DNA of 64,000 nucleotides from Aquipseudomonas alcaligenes NBRC 14159 (GCF_000467105.1 NZ_BATI01000009.1:124001-188000), one strand, 5' to 3'. Positions 43,401 through 57,009 are shown, counted from the stretch's first letter. A program made the numbers and translations. The notes: generated by a model not told the origin, from the sequence alone.

Positions 43401-43418
43401 TCGCGGCCGCGGCCGCGA
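43401..43418. repeat. 18-bp perfect palindrome in the nuoF-nuoG gap
   Basis: TCGCGGCCGCGGCCGCGA is fully self-complementary. A second stem-loop, CCCGT-TTCG-ACGGG, follows at 43444-43457, 20 bp before the nuoG ATG. This is the longest gap inside the operon after nuoA. An mRNA-processing or stability element is a reasonable guess; there is no T tract for termination. Confidence 0.7.
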
Positions 43419-43476
43419 TGCAACCGTGATTCCATTAGCCAAGCCCGTTTCGACGGGTAAGAAGAAACCTGAAACC

Positions 43477-46185
43477 ATGGCCACTATCCACGTAGACGGC
43501 AAAGATTTCGAAGTCGATGGGGCGGACAACCTGCTGCAGGCCTGTCTGTCGCTCGGGCTCGATATCCCTTACTTCTGCTGGCACCCGGCGCTCGGCAGCG
43601 TCGGCGCCTGCCGCCAGTGCGCGGTGAAGCAGTACACCGACGAGAACGACAAGCGCGGCCGCATCGTCATGTCCTGCATGACACCAGCGACCGACAACAC
43701 CTGGATCAGTATCGACGACGAAGAGTCCAAGGCGTTCCGCGCCAGCGTCGTCGAGTGGCTGATGACCAACCACCCGCACGACTGCCCGGTGTGCGAGGAA
43801 GGCGGTCACTGCCACCTGCAGGACATGACGGTGATGACCGGCCACAACCAGCGCCGGTACCGCTTCACCAAGCGTACCCACCAGAACCAGCAGCTCGGCC
43901 CGTTCATCTCCCACGAGATGAACCGCTGCATCGCCTGCTACCGCTGCGTGCGCTATTACAAGGACTACGCCGGCGGCACCGACCTCGGCGTCTATGGCGC
44001 ACACGACAACGTGTACTTCGGCCGCGTCGAAGACGGCGTGCTGGAGAGCGAATTCTCCGGCAACCTCACCGAGGTCTGCCCGACTGGCGTGTTCACCGAC
44101 AAGACCCACTCCGAGCGCTACAACCGCAAGTGGGACATGCAGTTCGCCCCGAGCATCTGCCATGGCTGCTCCAGCGGCTGCAACATCAGCCCCGGCGAAC
44201 GCTACGGCGAGATCCGCCGCATCGAGAACCGCTTCAACGGCTCGGTGAACCACTACTTCCTGTGTGACCGCGGCCGCTTCGGCTACGGCTACACCAACCG
44301 TGACGACCGTCCGCGCCAGCCGCTGCTGGGCAGCCAGAAGCTCGGCATCGACGCCGCGCTGGACAAGGCCGCCGAGCTGCTCAAGGGCAAGCGCGTGATC
44401 GGCATCGGCTCGCCGCGCGCCAGCCTGGAAAGCAACCACGCCCTGCGCGAACTGGTGGGCGAGGCCAACTTCTACAGCGGCATCGGCGCCGTCGAGCTGG
44501 ACAACCTCCGTCTGATCCGCGATGTGCTGCAGAACGGTCCGCTGCCGGTGCCGTCGATCCGCGAAATCGAAGACCACGACGCCGTGTTCGTCCTCGGCGA
44601 AGATCTGACCCAGACCGCCGCGCGTATCGCCCTGGCCCTGCGCCAGTCGGTCAAGGGCAAGGCCACCGAAATCGCCGCCTCGATGAAGATCCAGGACTGG
44701 CACATGGCTGCGGTGCAGAACGTCGCTCAGGACGCGCTGAACCCGCTGTTCATTGCCAGCGTCGACGCCACCCGCCTGGACGACGTGGCCGAAGCTTGCG
44801 TACATGCCGCGCCCGCCGACCTGGCGCGCATCGGCTTTGCCGTGGCCCACGCCATCGACCCGAGCGCTCCGGCCGTGACCGGTCTGGACGCCGAGGCCGC
44901 CGAGCTTGTTCAGCTGATTGCCGACGCCCTGCTGGCCGGCAAGCGTCCGCTGATCGTCAGCGGCGCCTCGCTGGGCGAGAAGAGCATCATCGAAGCCGCC
45001 GCGAACATCGCCCAGGCCCTGAAGAACCGCGAGAAGAACGCCTCCATCAGCCTGGTAGTGCCGGAAGCCAACAGCATGGGCCTGGCCCTGTTCGGTGGCG
45101 ACTCGGCAGACGCCGCGCTGGAAGCCCTGACCACCGGCAAAGCCGATGCCGTGATCGTGCTGGAAAACGACCTGTATCGCCGCGCCGACGCCGCCAAGGT
45201 GGATGCAGCCCTCGCTGCCGCCAAGGCGGTGATCGTCGCCGACCACCAGCAGACCGCCACCACCGCCAAGGCCCACCTGGTGCTGTCCGCATCCAGCTTC
45301 GCCGAAGGCGACGGCACCCTGGTCAGCCAGGAAGGCCGTGCCCAGCGCTTCTTCCAGGTGTTCGAGCCGAGCTACTACGACAGCAACATCCTGGTGCGCG
45401 AGGGCTGGCGCTGGATGCACGCGCTGCACTGCACTCTGCAGGGCAAGGCCGTGGACTGGACCCAGCTGGACCAGGTCACCGAAGCCGTGGCCGCCAGCAG
45501 TTCCGTGCTGGCTGCGATCAAGGACGCCGCGCCGAACGCTTCGTTCCGCATCAAGGGCCTCAAGCTCGCGCGCGAACCGCTGCGTTACAGCGGCCGTACC
45601 GCCATGCGCGCCAACATCAGCGTGCACGAGCCGCGTCAGCCGCAGGACCAGGACTCCGCCTTCGCCTTCTCCATGGAAGGCTATTCGGGCAGCAAGGAAG
45701 ACCGTCAGCAGATTCCGTTCGCCTGGTCGCCGGGCTGGAACTCGCCGCAGGCCTGGAACAAGTTCCAGGACGAAGTCGGCGGCCATCTGCGCGCCGGTGA
45801 TCCGGGCGTGCGCCTGATCGAGTCGCAGGGCAAGACCCTGGCCTGGTTTGCCGTGCCGGGCGCCTTTGCCCCGGCCCAGGGCACCTGGCAGGTCGTGCCG
45901 ATGCACCACCTGTTCGGCAGCGAGGAGAACTCCTCGCGCGCCGCGCCCGTGCAGGAGCGCATCCAGCCTGCCTACGTCGCCTTGGCCAAAGCCGAGGCCG
46001 AGCGTCTGGGCATCAATGACGGCGCGCTGCTCAGCCTGACCGTCGCCGGCCAGGCCCTGCGCCTGCCGGTAAAAGTCAGCGAAGACCTGGCCCTGGGCCT
46101 GGTCGGCCTGCCGGTCGGCTTCGCCGGCATCCCGGCGGCCATTGCCGGCGCCACAGCGACTGGACTGCAGGAGGCCGCCCAATGA
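43477..46185 (+). CDS. nuoG: NADH-quinone oxidoreductase subunit G
   Basis: Largest complex I subunit, 902 residues, carrying N1b, N4, N5 and the extra cluster N7. N1b ligands are C34, C45, C48 and C67. The His-ligated N5 region reads [19 protein letters not shown]4 lies in [21 protein letters not shown]. The N7 motif C-x2-C-x3-C-x27-C (CHGCSSGC ... LCDRG) is complete. The remainder is molybdopterin-oxidoreductase-like but degenerate, as usual. ATG at 43477 ([13 protein letters not shown]) is preferred over a GTG-type start 17 codons upstream. Confidence 0.96.
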   Translation: MATIHVDGKDFEVDGADNLLQACLSLGLDIPYFCWHPALGSVGACRQCAVKQYTDENDKRGRIVMSCMTPATDNTWISIDDEESKAFRASVVEWLMTNHPHDCPVCEEGGHCHLQDMTVMTGHNQRRYRFTKRTHQNQQLGPFISHEMNRCIACYRCVRYYKDYAGGTDLGVYGAHDNVYFGRVEDGVLESEFSGNLTEVCPTGVFTDKTHSERYNRKWDMQFAPSICHGCSSGCNISPGERYGEIRRIENRFNGSVNHYFLCDRGRFGYGYTNRDDRPRQPLLGSQKLGIDAALDKAAELLKGKRVIGIGSPRASLESNHALRELVGEANFYSGIGAVELDNLRLIRDVLQNGPLPVPSIREIEDHDAVFVLGEDLTQTAARIALALRQSVKGKATEIAASMKIQDWHMAAVQNVAQDALNPLFIASVDATRLDDVAEACVHAAPADLARIGFAVAHAIDPSAPAVTGLDAEAAELVQLIADALLAGKRPLIVSGASLGEKSIIEAAANIAQALKNREKNASISLVVPEANSMGLALFGGDSADAALEALTTGKADAVIVLENDLYRRADAAKVDAALAAAKAVIVADHQQTATTAKAHLVLSASSFAEGDGTLVSQEGRAQRFFQVFEPSYYDSNILVREGWRWMHALHCTLQGKAVDWTQLDQVTEAVAASSSVLAAIKDAAPNASFRIKGLKLAREPLRYSGRTAMRANISVHEPRQPQDQDSAFAFSMEGYSGSKEDRQQIPFAWSPGWNSPQAWNKFQDEVGGHLRAGDPGVRLIESQGKTLAWFAVPGAFAPAQGTWQVVPMHHLFGSEENSSRAAPVQERIQPAYVALAKAEAERLGINDGALLSLTVAGQALRLPVKVSEDLALGLVGLPVGFAGIPAAIAGATATGLQEAAQ

Positions 46186-47174
46186 GCTGGCTGACGCCCG
46201 AACTGATCGACGTCATCATTGCCGTCCTCAAGGCCATCGTCATCCTGCTGGTGGTGGTGGTCTGTGGTGCGCTGCTGAGCTTCGTCGAACGTCGTCTGCT
46301 GGGCTGGTGGCAGGACCGCTACGGTCCGAACCGCGTCGGCCCGTTCGGCATGTTCCAGATCGCTGCGGACATGCTGAAGATGTTCTTCAAGGAAGACTGG
46401 ACGCCACCGTTCGCCGACAAGTTCATCTTCATGCTGGCGCCGATGATCGCCTTCGCCGCCATGCTGATGGCCTTCGCGATCATCCCGGTGACCCCGTCCT
46501 GGGGCGTGGCGGACCTGAACATCGGCATCCTGTTCTTCTTCGCCATGGCCGGTCTGTCGGTGTACGCCGTGCTGTTCGCCGGCTGGTCGAGCAACAACAA
46601 GTTCGCCCTGCTCGGCAGCCTGCGCGCGTCGGCCCAGACCATCTCCTACGAGGTGTTCCTGGCCCTGGCGCTGATGGGCATCGTCGCCCAGGTCGGCTCG
46701 TTCAACATGCGCGACATCGTCGACTACCAGGCCGAAAACCTGTGGTTCATCATTCCGCAGTTCTTCGGCTTCTGTACCTTCTTCATCGCCGGCGTCGCCG
46801 TGACCCACCGTCACCCGTTCGACCAGCCGGAGGCGGAGCAGGAGCTGGCCGACGGCTACCACATCGAATATGCCGGCATGAAATGGGGCATGTTCTTCGT
46901 CGGCGAGTACATCGGCATCGTGACGATCTCGGCCCTGTTGGTGACCCTGTTCTTCGGCGGCTGGCACGGCCCGTTCGGCATCCTGCCGCAGATCCCGTTC
47001 TTCTGGTTCGCCCTGAAAACCTGCTTCTTCATCATGATCTTCATCCTGCTGCGCGCCTCGATTCCGCGCCCGCGATATGACCAGGTCATGGCGTTCAGCT
47101 GGAAGTTCTGCCTGCCGCTGACTCTGATCAACCTGCTGGTGACCGGCGCGCTCGTGCTGGCCTCGGCCCAGTAA
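46182..47174 (+). CDS. nuoH: NADH-quinone oxidoreductase subunit H
   Basis: Membrane subunit next to the quinone channel; 330 residues, eight TM helices. [26 protein letters not shown] and [15 protein letters not shown] are the conserved loops. It overlaps nuoG by four bases. Confidence 0.97.
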   Translation: MSWLTPELIDVIIAVLKAIVILLVVVVCGALLSFVERRLLGWWQDRYGPNRVGPFGMFQIAADMLKMFFKEDWTPPFADKFIFMLAPMIAFAAMLMAFAIIPVTPSWGVADLNIGILFFFAMAGLSVYAVLFAGWSSNNKFALLGSLRASAQTISYEVFLALALMGIVAQVGSFNMRDIVDYQAENLWFIIPQFFGFCTFFIAGVAVTHRHPFDQPEAEQELADGYHIEYAGMKWGMFFVGEYIGIVTISALLVTLFFGGWHGPFGILPQIPFFWFALKTCFFIMIFILLRASIPRPRYDQVMAFSWKFCLPLTLINLLVTGALVLASAQ

Positions 47175-47186
47175 GGAGAAACACAC

Positions 47187-47735
<549 letters not shown>

Positions 47736-47745
47736 GGAGAGGATG

Positions 47746-48255
47746 ATGGAGTTTGCTTTCTACCTCGCCGCGGGCGTTGCCGTGGCGTCTACAGTAATGG
47801 TCATCACCGGGACAAACCCGGTGCATGCCCTGCTCAACCTGATCGTCTCGCTGCTGGCCGTGGCCTGCACATTCTTCGCCCTGGGTGCGCCGTTTGCCGG
47901 CGCCCTGGAGATCATCGTCTACGCCGGCGCCATCATGGTGCTGTTCGTCTTCGTGGTGATGATGCTCAACCTCGGCCCGGCGGCTTCCGAGCAGGAAAAG
48001 AAATGGCTGACGCCCGGCATCTGGACCGGCCCGGCCATCCTCTCCGCCCTGTTGCTGGCACAACTGCTGTACGCCCTGTTCGCCACTCCGAGCGGTGCCG
48101 CCATCGGCCTTGAAACCGTCGATGCCAAGGCCGTCGGCATCAGCCTGTTCGGCCCCTACCTGCTGGTGGTCGAGCTGGCCTCCATGCTGCTGCTCGCCGC
48201 CCTGGTGGCCGCCTACCACCTCGGCCGCCACGAAGCCAAGGAGCCCACCGCATGA
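47746..48255 (+). CDS. nuoJ: NADH-quinone oxidoreductase subunit J
   Basis: A 169-residue, five-TM subunit; conserved TM3 region [26 protein letters not shown]. Two consecutive ATGs (47743, 47746) follow AGGAGAGG; the second has the better spacing (6 nt) and matches MEFAFY starts. It overlaps nuoK by four bases. Confidence 0.95.
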   Translation: MEFAFYLAAGVAVASTVMVITGTNPVHALLNLIVSLLAVACTFFALGAPFAGALEIIVYAGAIMVLFVFVVMMLNLGPAASEQEKKWLTPGIWTGPAILSALLLAQLLYALFATPSGAAIGLETVDAKAVGISLFGPYLLVVELASMLLLAALVAAYHLGRHEAKEPTA

Positions 48256-48556
48256 ATGCCATTCCCCTGGAACACGGCCTGGCGCTTGCCGCCGTGCTGT
48301 TCAGCCTGGGCCTGATCGGCCTGATGGTGCGCCGCAACATCCTCTTCGTGCTGATGAGCCTGGAAGTGATGATGAACGCCACCGCCCTCGCCTTCGTCGT
48401 CGCCGGCAGCCGCTGGGTGCAGCCTGACGGCCAGGTGATGTTCATTCTGGTGATCACCCTGGCAGCCGCCGAGGCCAGTATCGGCCTGGCGATCCTGCTA
48501 CAGCAGTATCGCCGCTTCCACACCCTCGATGTCGACGCTGCCAGCGAGATGCGCGG

Positions 48557-48560
<4 letters not shown>
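48252..48560 (+). CDS. nuoK: NADH-quinone oxidoreductase subunit K
   Basis: A 102-residue, three-TM subunit with the two membrane glutamates of the proton path ([10 protein letters not shown] and [13 protein letters not shown]). It overlaps both neighbours by four bases. Confidence 0.97.
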
Positions 48561-50404
<1,844 letters not shown>

Positions 50405-50417
50405 GGAAAACAGCCTG

Positions 50418-51947
50418 ATGATTCTCCCCTGGCTAATCCTGATTCCCTTCATCGGTGGCCTGCTGTGCTGGCAGACCGAGCGCTTCGGCAACACGCTGCC
50501 GCGCTGGATCGCCCTGCTGACCATGGGTCTGCTGTTCGGCCTCGGCCTGTGGCTGTGGGCCAGCGCCGACTTCAGCCTGGCCCCCGCCCCCGGTGCCGAG
50601 CTGGCCTGGGCCGCCGAGTTCCAGGTGCAGTGGATCGAGCGCCTCGGCATCAGCATCCACCTCGGCCTCGACGGCCTGTCGGTGCTGATGATCGTCCTCA
50701 CCGGCCTGCTCGGTGTGCTGTCGGTGCTGTGCTCGTGGAACGAAATCCAGAACCGCGTCGGCTTCTTCCACCTCAACCTGATGTGGATCCTCGGCGGCGT
50801 GGTCGGCGTGTTCCTCGCCATCGACCTGTTCCTGTTCTTCTTCTTCTGGGAAATGATGCTGGTGCCGATGTACTTCCTCATCGCGCTCTGGGGTCATAGC
50901 GGCAGCAAGGGTCACTCGCGGATCAACGCCGCCACCAAGTTCTTCATCTTCACCCAGGCCAGCGGCCTGATCATGCTGGTGGCGATCCTCGCCTTGGTGT
51001 TGATCAACTACAACGTCACCGGCGTGCTGACCTTCAACTACGAAGACCTGCTCAAGACCCAGCTGCCCTCCGGTACCGAGTACCTGCTGATGCTCGGCTT
51101 CTTCGCCGCCTTCGCCGTGAAGTTCCCGGTGGTTCCGGTGCACTCCTGGCTGCCGGATGCTCACGCCCAGGCGCCGACTGCTGGCTCCGTGGACCTCGCC
51201 GGCATCCTGCTGAAAACCGCCGCCTACGGCCTGATGCGTTTCGCCCTGCCGCTGTTCCCCAACGCCTCGGCCGAATTCGCGCCGATCGCCATGTGGCTCG
51301 GTGTGTTCGCCATCGCCTACGGCGCCTTCCTGTCGTTCGCGCAGACCGACATCAAGCGCCTGGTGGCCTACTCCAGCGTGTCGCATATGGGCTTCGTGCT
51401 GATCGCCATCTACTCCGGCAGCCACATCGCCCTGCAGGGCGCCGTGGTGCAGATGATGGCGCACGGCCTGTCCGCCGCTGCGCTGTTCATCCTCTGTGGC
51501 CAGCTCTACGAGCGCCTGCACACCCGTGACATGCGCGAGATGGGCGGTATCTGGGCTCGTCTGCCCTGGCTGCCGGCGGTGAGCCTGTTCTTTGCTGCCG
51601 CGGCGCTCGGCCTGCCGGGTACCGGCAACTTCGTCGGCGAATTCCTGATCCTGATCGGCAGCTTCCCGGCCGCGCCCTGGGTCGTGGTCCTGGCCGCCTG
51701 CGGCCTGGTGTTGGGCTCGGTCTACTCGCTGGCGATGATCCATCGCGCCTACTTCGGCCCGGCCAAGTCCGAGGCACCGCTGCAGGCCATGAAGGCTCGC
51801 GAGCTGTACATGGTGCTGGGCCTGGCGGTGCTGCTGATCCTGCTCGGCGTCTACCCGCAACCGGTGCTCGACACCTCCGCCGCCAGCATGCACGGCGTGC
51901 AGCAGTGGTTCAGCGGTGCCCTCACTCAACTCGCTTCGGTCCGGTAA
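50418..51947 (+). CDS. nuoM: NADH-quinone oxidoreductase subunit M
   Basis: A 509-residue, 14-TM antiporter-like subunit. [20 protein letters not shown] holds the conserved Glu; [29 protein letters not shown] is the family signature with the channel lysine. Confidence 0.97.
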   Translation: MILPWLILIPFIGGLLCWQTERFGNTLPRWIALLTMGLLFGLGLWLWASADFSLAPAPGAELAWAAEFQVQWIERLGISIHLGLDGLSVLMIVLTGLLGVLSVLCSWNEIQNRVGFFHLNLMWILGGVVGVFLAIDLFLFFFFWEMMLVPMYFLIALWGHSGSKGHSRINAATKFFIFTQASGLIMLVAILALVLINYNVTGVLTFNYEDLLKTQLPSGTEYLLMLGFFAAFAVKFPVVPVHSWLPDAHAQAPTAGSVDLAGILLKTAAYGLMRFALPLFPNASAEFAPIAMWLGVFAIAYGAFLSFAQTDIKRLVAYSSVSHMGFVLIAIYSGSHIALQGAVVQMMAHGLSAAALFILCGQLYERLHTRDMREMGGIWARLPWLPAVSLFFAAAALGLPGTGNFVGEFLILIGSFPAAPWVVVLAACGLVLGSVYSLAMIHRAYFGPAKSEAPLQAMKARELYMVLGLAVLLILLGVYPQPVLDTSAASMHGVQQWFSGALTQLASVR

Positions 51948-51956
51948 TCACGCGCT

Positions 51957-53435
51957 ATGGAACTGACGACTCAACACTTCATCGCGCTGCTGCCGCTGCT
52001 GGTCACCAGCGCCACCATCGTCGTGGTGATGCTTGCCATCGCGTGGAAACGCAACCACGCCATGACCTTCATCCTTTCGGTGCTGGGCCTCAACCTGGCC
52101 CTGCTGTCGCTGATTCCGGCAGCCGGCGTAACGCCGATCCAGGTCACCCCGCTGCTGCTGGTGGACAAGTTCGCCTGCTACTACATGGCCCTGGTGCTGG
52201 CCGCCACCCTGGCCTGTACCACGCTGATCCACGCCTACCTGGGCGGCGAATCCGGCAGGCAGGGCTACCCGGGCAACCGCGAAGAGCTGTACCTGCTGAT
52301 CCTGCTGTCCGCCCTGGGTGGCCTGGTGCTGGTCAGTGCGCAGCACCTGGCGGGTCTGTTCATCGGCCTGGAACTGCTGTCGGTACCGACCTACGGCATG
52401 ATCGCCTACGCCTTCTTCAACAAGCGCTCGCTGGAAGCCGGCATCAAGTACATGGTGCTGTCCGCGGCGGGTTCGGCCTTCCTGCTGTTCGGCATGGCCC
52501 TGCTCTACGCCGAATCCGGCAGCCTGAGCTTTGCCGGTATCGGCGCCAAACTCGCTGCGGACGGCCTGCCGAGCCTGATCGCCCAGGTCGGCATCGGCAT
52601 GATGCTGATCGGCCTGGCCTTCAAGCTGTCGCTGGTACCGTTCCACCTGTGGACTCCGGACGTCTACGAAGGCGCTCCGGCGCCGGTCGCTGCCTTCCTG
52701 GCCACGGCCAGCAAGGTCGCCGTGTTTGCCGTGCTGCTGCGCCTGTACCAGATCTCCCCGGTCACCGCCGGCGGCTGGCTGGAAGGCATGCTGAGCGCCC
52801 TGGCCATCGCCTCGATCCTGTTCGGTAACCTGCTGGCGCTGCTGCAGAGCAATCTCAAGCGCCTGCTCGGCTACTCCTCGATCGCTCACTTCGGCTACCT
52901 GCTGATCGCCCTGATCGCCAGCAAGGGCCTGGCCGTGGAAGCCATCGGCGTGTACCTGGCCACCTACGTGCTGACCAGCCTGGGCGCGTTCGGCGTGATA
53001 ACCCTGATGTCCACGCCGTACAGCGGCCGCGATGCCGATGCCCTGTACGAGTACCGCGGGCTGTTCTGGCGCCGCCCGTACCTGACCGCCGTGCTCACCG
53101 TGATGATGCTGTCGCTGGCCGGCATTCCACTGACTGCCGGTTTCATCGGCAAGTTCTACGTGGTCGCCGCCGGTGTGCAGGCACAACAGTGGTGGCTGCT
53201 GGGCGCCATGATCCTGGGTAGCGCCATCGGCGTGTACTACTACCTGCGCGTGATGGTCACCATGTTCCTCGCCGAACCGAATCTCAAGCGCCACGATGCG
53301 CCGTTCAACTGGGGCCAGCGCGCCGGCGGCATCATGCTGCTGGTTGTCGGTCTGCTCGCCTTCGTGCTCGGCGTCTACCCGCAGCCGCTGCTGGAACTGG
53401 TGCAGCAGGCCGGGCTGGTAGCGGTCGCCCACTAA
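51957..53435 (+). CDS. nuoN: NADH-quinone oxidoreductase subunit N
   Basis: A 492-residue, 14-TM antiporter-like subunit, last gene of the operon. Signature [32 protein letters not shown]; conserved Glu in [16 protein letters not shown] strong terminator follows the stop by about 20 bp. Confidence 0.97.
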   Translation: MELTTQHFIALLPLLVTSATIVVVMLAIAWKRNHAMTFILSVLGLNLALLSLIPAAGVTPIQVTPLLLVDKFACYYMALVLAATLACTTLIHAYLGGESGRQGYPGNREELYLLILLSALGGLVLVSAQHLAGLFIGLELLSVPTYGMIAYAFFNKRSLEAGIKYMVLSAAGSAFLLFGMALLYAESGSLSFAGIGAKLAADGLPSLIAQVGIGMMLIGLAFKLSLVPFHLWTPDVYEGAPAPVAAFLATASKVAVFAVLLRLYQISPVTAGGWLEGMLSALAIASILFGNLLALLQSNLKRLLGYSSIAHFGYLLIALIASKGLAVEAIGVYLATYVLTSLGAFGVITLMSTPYSGRDADALYEYRGLFWRRPYLTAVLTVMMLSLAGIPLTAGFIGKFYVVAAGVQAQQWWLLGAMILGSAIGVYYYLRVMVTMFLAEPNLKRHDAPFNWGQRAGGIMLLVVGLLAFVLGVYPQPLLELVQQAGLVAVAH

Positions 53436-53454
53436 GCATCGGAAGCCAACGAAG

Positions 53455-53478
53455 AACCCGGCCTAGGCCGGGTTTTTT
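53455..53478 (+). terminator. Terminator of the nuo operon
   Basis: A 10-bp self-complementary arm pair (AACCCGGCCT / AGGCCGGGTT) with T6 after it. Confidence 0.93.
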
Positions 53479-53507
53479 CTGTCCATCGAACTATTCGCGG
53501 CACCAGG

Positions 53508-53561
53508 CGTAGCCCGGATGAAATCCGGATAGTTGGGCTCCCGGATTTCATCCGGGCTACG
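53508..53561. repeat. REP-like inverted repeat (GTAGCCCGGAT type)
   Basis: Perfect 21-bp arms (53508-53528 and 53541-53561) beginning CGTAGCCCGGATGAAATCCG, around a 12-bp spacer. The GTAGCCCGGATGAAATCCGG sequence is a familiar interspersed repeat in Pseudomonas genomes. Confidence 0.85.
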
Positions 53562-53590
53562 ATGCTAGGCGCCGCCAGCACACAAATAAC

Positions 53591-53610
53591 CCGGCTCAGG
53601 CCGGTTTTTT
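53591..53610 (+). terminator. Second terminator-like stem, degenerate copy of the nuo terminator
   Basis: CCGGC-TCAG-GCCGG followed by T6. Sequence AACCCGGC..GGCCGG..TTTTTT parallels the first terminator, suggesting a duplication split by the REP element. Confidence 0.55.
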
Positions 53611-53693
53611 ATGGGCGAGCTCCCGGCACAGGCGCGAACACAGCTCGCGAAGCAGCCGTAGCCTGGAGGACGTCCGGGCCGCTACCGCAACAG

Positions 53694-53729
53694 AAAGAAC
53701 AAGGGCGCCCATGGGCGCCCTTGTTCTTT
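53694..53729 (-). terminator. Terminator of the CtpM-like receptor gene
   Basis: A 36-bp perfect palindrome (arms AAAGAACAAGGGCGCCCA and its complement), 10 bp beyond the minus-strand stop, ending in TTCTTT on either strand. Confidence 0.85.
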
Positions 53730-53739
53730 GCGTAGGTAC

Positions 53740-55422
53740 TCAGATACGGAACTGTCGCACCAGCGCCCCCAGGCGCTCGCCCAGACCCGCCAGGCTGCGC
53801 GAGGTCTCGGCGCCGTGACGGGTTTCGTCCGCCACGCTTTCCACCGCCACGGCGATCTGGTGCACGCTGCGGTTGATCTCCTCGGCCACCGCGGTCTGTT
53901 CCTCGGCGGCGCTGGCGATCTGTGCGTTCATCGCATTGATGGTACCGATCAGCTGAGCGATGGCATCCAGCGAGGCGCCGGCCTGGTTGGCCTGTTCGCT
54001 GGTGATCTCGCCGGCATCGCTGGAGCGGCGCATGGCGGTGACGGCGTCGCGGGTACCGCCCTGCAGGCGGTCGATCATGCCCTGGATTTCCTGGGTGCTC
54101 TGCTGGGTACGGCTGGCCAGCGCACGGACCTCGTCGGCGACCACGGCAAAGCCGCGACCGGCCTCACCAGCACGGGCGGCCTCGATGGCGGCGTTGAGCG
54201 CCAGCAGGTTGGTCTGCTCGGCGATGGAGCGAATCACGTCGAGCACGCTGACGATGGACTGCACGTCCTGCTGCAGGTTGTCCAGCGACACACCGCTCTC
54301 GCGGATATCTTCGACCAGCGCGTGAATACGGTCGATGCTGCCATCGACCACCTTCTTCGCCGCCTGGCCTTCGTTGTCGGTCTGCTGCGCCGCCTCGGCC
54401 GCGCCCTGGGCGCTGCGCGCCACTTCGTGGGCTGCGGCGGACATTTCGTTGATCGCCGTGGCCACCTGGTCGGTCTCGTGCCGCTGGCGTTCCATGGCCT
54501 GCTCGGAGCGCTGTGCCTGCGCCGCCACCTCACCAACCAGACCGGTCAGCTGGGTGGTCATCTCGGCAATCTGCCGCACCAGGCCGTGGATTTTCTCGAC
54601 GAAGCGGTTGAAGGAGCCGGCCAGTTCGCCCAGCTCGTCCTGGCTGGTTACCGGCAGGCGGCGGGTCAGGTCACCCTCGCCGGCGGCGATGTCGTCGAGG
54701 TTGGCCTTGATCAGTTGCAGCGGACGTAGGAAGGCGTTGCTCAGGGTCAGGCCGAGAATGCCGAACACCACCAGCATGATCACGGCAATCACCAGGATGC
54801 TGGTGAGAATGGTGCTGACGCGCTCATCGATGGCCGCCTCGACCTCGGCGACCTGAGCCTCGACGCCGTCCAGGTTGACCGCCGTACCCAGGGCCAGATC
54901 CCACTTGGGCAGGTAATAGCTGTAAGCCAGTTTTGGAACCAGGATGCTGTCGTTGTTTGGCAGCGGCGAGCTGTACTGCACATAGTTGCTACCGTCTTTC
55001 GCCACACGAACGAGTTCATCGTTGACCCGCACCCCGTTGGGGTCCTGGCGGCCAGTGAAGCTCTTGCCCACGTCCACCGGGCTGTCGCCGCGGAACAGGC
55101 GAACCACCTGGGAGTCGTAGCCGAAGAAGTAGCCGTCCTTGCCGTACTTGATCTTGGAGAGAATGGCGATGGCCTGATCGCGGCTGGCCATGTCGCCCTG
55201 GCTCGCGCCGTCATACAGCGCCTGGACCGAGCCCATGGCGATCTGCATGTAGTGCTGCAGTTCCTGACGGCTCTCCTGCACCAGACGCTCACGCGTTTCC
55301 TTGACCTCATCCTCGGCCAGGTTCAGCAGGATCTTCGCCGCCGCGCCGCTGAGCACGATGGCGAACAGGATGACTGGCAGCAGGGCCAGCAGCAGCATTT
55401 TGCTTTTAAGTGTGAGGCGCAT
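53740..55422 (-). CDS. ctpM: Methyl-accepting chemotaxis protein, CtpM-like (single Cache)
   Basis: Inner-membrane chemoreceptor, 560 residues. TM1 at about 7-29; a single-Cache sensor (about 32-195) with [27 protein letters not shown] and [18 protein letters not shown], typical of sCache_2 small-organic-acid sensors; TM2 about 203-226; HAMP; then the signalling tip [35 protein letters not shown]. No CheR-docking pentapeptide at the end (QFRI). By position next to nuo and by domain type it corresponds to the malate receptor CtpM of P. aeruginosa; the ligand here is inferred. It is transcribed in the same direction as, and downstream of, the transporter gene. Confidence 0.88.
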   Translation of the reverse strand: MRLTLKSKMLLLALLPVILFAIVLSGAAAKILLNLAEDEVKETRERLVQESRQELQHYMQIAMGSVQALYDGASQGDMASRDQAIAILSKIKYGKDGYFFGYDSQVVRLFRGDSPVDVGKSFTGRQDPNGVRVNDELVRVAKDGSNYVQYSSPLPNNDSILVPKLAYSYYLPKWDLALGTAVNLDGVEAQVAEVEAAIDERVSTILTSILVIAVIMLVVFGILGLTLSNAFLRPLQLIKANLDDIAAGEGDLTRRLPVTSQDELGELAGSFNRFVEKIHGLVRQIAEMTTQLTGLVGEVAAQAQRSEQAMERQRHETDQVATAINEMSAAAHEVARSAQGAAEAAQQTDNEGQAAKKVVDGSIDRIHALVEDIRESGVSLDNLQQDVQSIVSVLDVIRSIAEQTNLLALNAAIEAARAGEAGRGFAVVADEVRALASRTQQSTQEIQGMIDRLQGGTRDAVTAMRRSSDAGEITSEQANQAGASLDAIAQLIGTINAMNAQIASAAEEQTAVAEEINRSVHQIAVAVESVADETRHGAETSRSLAGLGERLGALVRQFRI

Positions 55423-55460
55423 TGTCCTTTCCTCTGGAGGGCGTCTGTTCGAATACGAAA

Positions 55461-55488
55461 CGGGGCTGCCGAGTTATCGGCAGCCCCG
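55461..55488 (-). terminator. Terminator hairpin of the transporter that embeds a FliA -10
   Basis: A 12-bp stem with loop of 4 (CGGGGCTGCCGA / TCGGCAGCCCCG), followed on the minus strand by a short GTTTCG. It lies 59 bp after the transporter stop. The ascending arm and loop spell GCCGATAA on the minus strand. Confidence 0.75.
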
Positions 55489-55500
55489 TCGATTACATAA
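55474..55500 (-). promoter_or_regulatory. Candidate sigma-28 (FliA) promoter of the CtpM-like gene
   Basis: On the minus strand an exact GCCGATAA (55481-55474) lies 11 bp after TTATGTAA (55500-55493), a weak match to the TAAAGTTT/TCAAGTTT -35. It is 51 bp before the ATG. FliA control is usual for chemoreceptor genes. Confidence 0.5.
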
Positions 55501-55547
55501 GCGACCGGACGGTCACTTAGGTGTAGCTCAGGGTGTCGGATTGCGCT

Positions 55548-56867
55548 CTACAGCAGCATGGCAGCGGCCCAGCCGAACACCAGCAGCGGCAGGTTGTAGT
55601 GCAGGAAGGTCGGCACCACGGTATCCCAGATGTGGTTGTGCTGACCGTCGATATTCAGACCCGAGGTCGGGCCGAGCGTCGAGTCGGAAGCCGGCGAGCC
55701 GGCGTCGCCCAGGGCGCCTGCGGTGCCAACGATGCAGACGATGGCCAGCGGGCTAAAGCCCAGTTGCACACCCAGCGGTACGAAGATCGCGGCGATGATC
55801 GGCACGGTGGAGAAGGACGAGCCGATGCCCATGGTCACCAGCAGGCCGACCAGCAGCATCAGCAACGCGCCCAGCGCCTTGCTGTTGCCGATCCAGGCAG
55901 CCGAAGCATCCACCAGCGCCTGCACGTCGCCGGTGGCATTCATGACCTCGGCAAAGCCCTGCGCGGCGATCATGATGAAGCCGATCATGGCCATCATCTT
56001 CATGCCTTCGGTGAACAGGTCATCGGCCTCTTTCCAGCGCACCACGCCGGATACCGAGAACACCACGAAGCCCGCCAGCGCCCCGACGATCATCGAGTCC
56101 AACCACAGCTGCACGACGAACGCGACCACCACCGCCACAGCGGCCACCAGCAGGCTCAGCGGGCTGTAACGCGCCTCGACCCGCTCGGCCTGGGCAATCG
56201 GCTGCAGGGCATAGTCGCGCTTGCCGCGGTAACTGAAGAACACCGCCAGCAGCAGACCGAACAGCATGCCGGCGGCCGGGATCAACATGGCCTCGGTGAC
56301 GTTCACCCCGCTGACGTCCACTCCACCCTTGGCCACGTTGGCCAGCAGGATCTCGTTAAGGAAGATGTTGCCGAAGCCTACCGGCAGGAACATGTAGGGG
56401 GTGATCAGGCCAAAGGTGATCACACAGGCGATCAGCCGGCGGTCGATCTGCAGCTTGCTCAGTACGTACAGCAGCGGCGGCACCAGTAGCGGAATGAAGG
56501 CGATGTGAATCGGCAGAATGTTCTGCGAGGCCACCGACACCGCCAGCAGCAGGCCGATCAGCAACCACTTCACGGCGTTGCCGCCCTGCTCCTGCTGGCG
56601 CCCGACCAGCGCCAGTGCCCGATCGGCCAGGGCATGGGCGAGACCCGACTTGGCAATGGCCACGGCAAAGGCACCGAGCAGCGCATAGGACAGCGCCACG
56701 GTAGCACCGCCGCCGAGACCTTTGTTGAAGGCCGCCAGCGAGCCCTCCAGCCCCAGGCCACCGAGCAGGCCGCCGGCCAGGGCGCCGACGATCAGCGCCA
56801 CCACCACGTGCACCCGGCACAGACTAAGGACCAGCATGATGCCGACTGCGGTTACCACTGCGTTCAT
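55548..56867 (-). CDS. Na+/H+ antiporter-family (NhaC-like) transporter
   Basis: A 439-residue inner-membrane transporter with about 11-12 TM helices. The family pattern includes [63 protein letters not shown] and [21 protein letters not shown]. Relatives with this ASDSTLGPT motif are annotated Na+/H+ antiporters but some carry amino acids or amines. The start at 56867 (MNAVVTAVG) has GGAG upstream; a start nine codons earlier has a poorer site. It lies between two chemoreceptor genes, so its substrate may be a shared ligand (inference). Confidence 0.85.
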   Translation of the reverse strand: MNAVVTAVGIMLVLSLCRVHVVVALIVGALAGGLLGGLGLEGSLAAFNKGLGGGATVALSYALLGAFAVAIAKSGLAHALADRALALVGRQQEQGGNAVKWLLIGLLLAVSVASQNILPIHIAFIPLLVPPLLYVLSKLQIDRRLIACVITFGLITPYMFLPVGFGNIFLNEILLANVAKGGVDVSGVNVTEAMLIPAAGMLFGLLLAVFFSYRGKRDYALQPIAQAERVEARYSPLSLLVAAVAVVVAFVVQLWLDSMIVGALAGFVVFSVSGVVRWKEADDLFTEGMKMMAMIGFIMIAAQGFAEVMNATGDVQALVDASAAWIGNSKALGALLMLLVGLLVTMGIGSSFSTVPIIAAIFVPLGVQLGFSPLAIVCIVGTAGALGDAGSPASDSTLGPTSGLNIDGQHNHIWDTVVPTFLHYNLPLLVFGWAAAMLL

Positions 56868-56982
56868 TGCGAGACTCCAATTGCCGACTTGCATGACCCG
56901 CCCGGGGCGGGAAAAAAGCGCAAGACTCTGCACGATCGGTCAGCTTCTGTCAAAAATGCCGACGTGCGAAATACTGTGCAAA

Positions 56983-57009
56983 GCGTGCATAATTCTTTTA
57001 TCTGCACGC
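56983..57009. promoter_or_regulatory. GCGTGCA-N13-TGCACGC inverted repeat between transporter and receptor
   Basis: Perfect 7-bp arms around a 13-bp AT-rich spacer, in the 245-bp divergent gap. Size and symmetry suit a dimeric regulator. Which protein binds is unknown. Confidence 0.5.

Larger units (their letters stand above)
53436..53739. other. nuoN / chemoreceptor intergenic region with stacked hairpins
   Basis: 304 bp without a gene. It holds, in order, the nuo terminator, a 21-bp-arm REP-like inverted repeat, a second terminator-like stem that resembles the first, and a 36-bp perfect palindrome that ends the convergent chemoreceptor gene. Confidence 0.8.

Noticed and set aside
43435..46182. 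915-codon minus-strand frame opposite nuoG
   Set aside because: Same type of shadow; nuoG on the plus strand has all iron-sulfur motifs. Similar long antisense frames opposite uvrC, ftsK, clpA, nuoC/D, nuoL-N and both chemoreceptors were dropped for the same reason.
56868..56933. Longer start for the NhaC-like transporter
   Set aside because: The ATG at 56867 has a better ribosome site (GGAG) and a family-like N-terminus; the upstream residues look untranslated.
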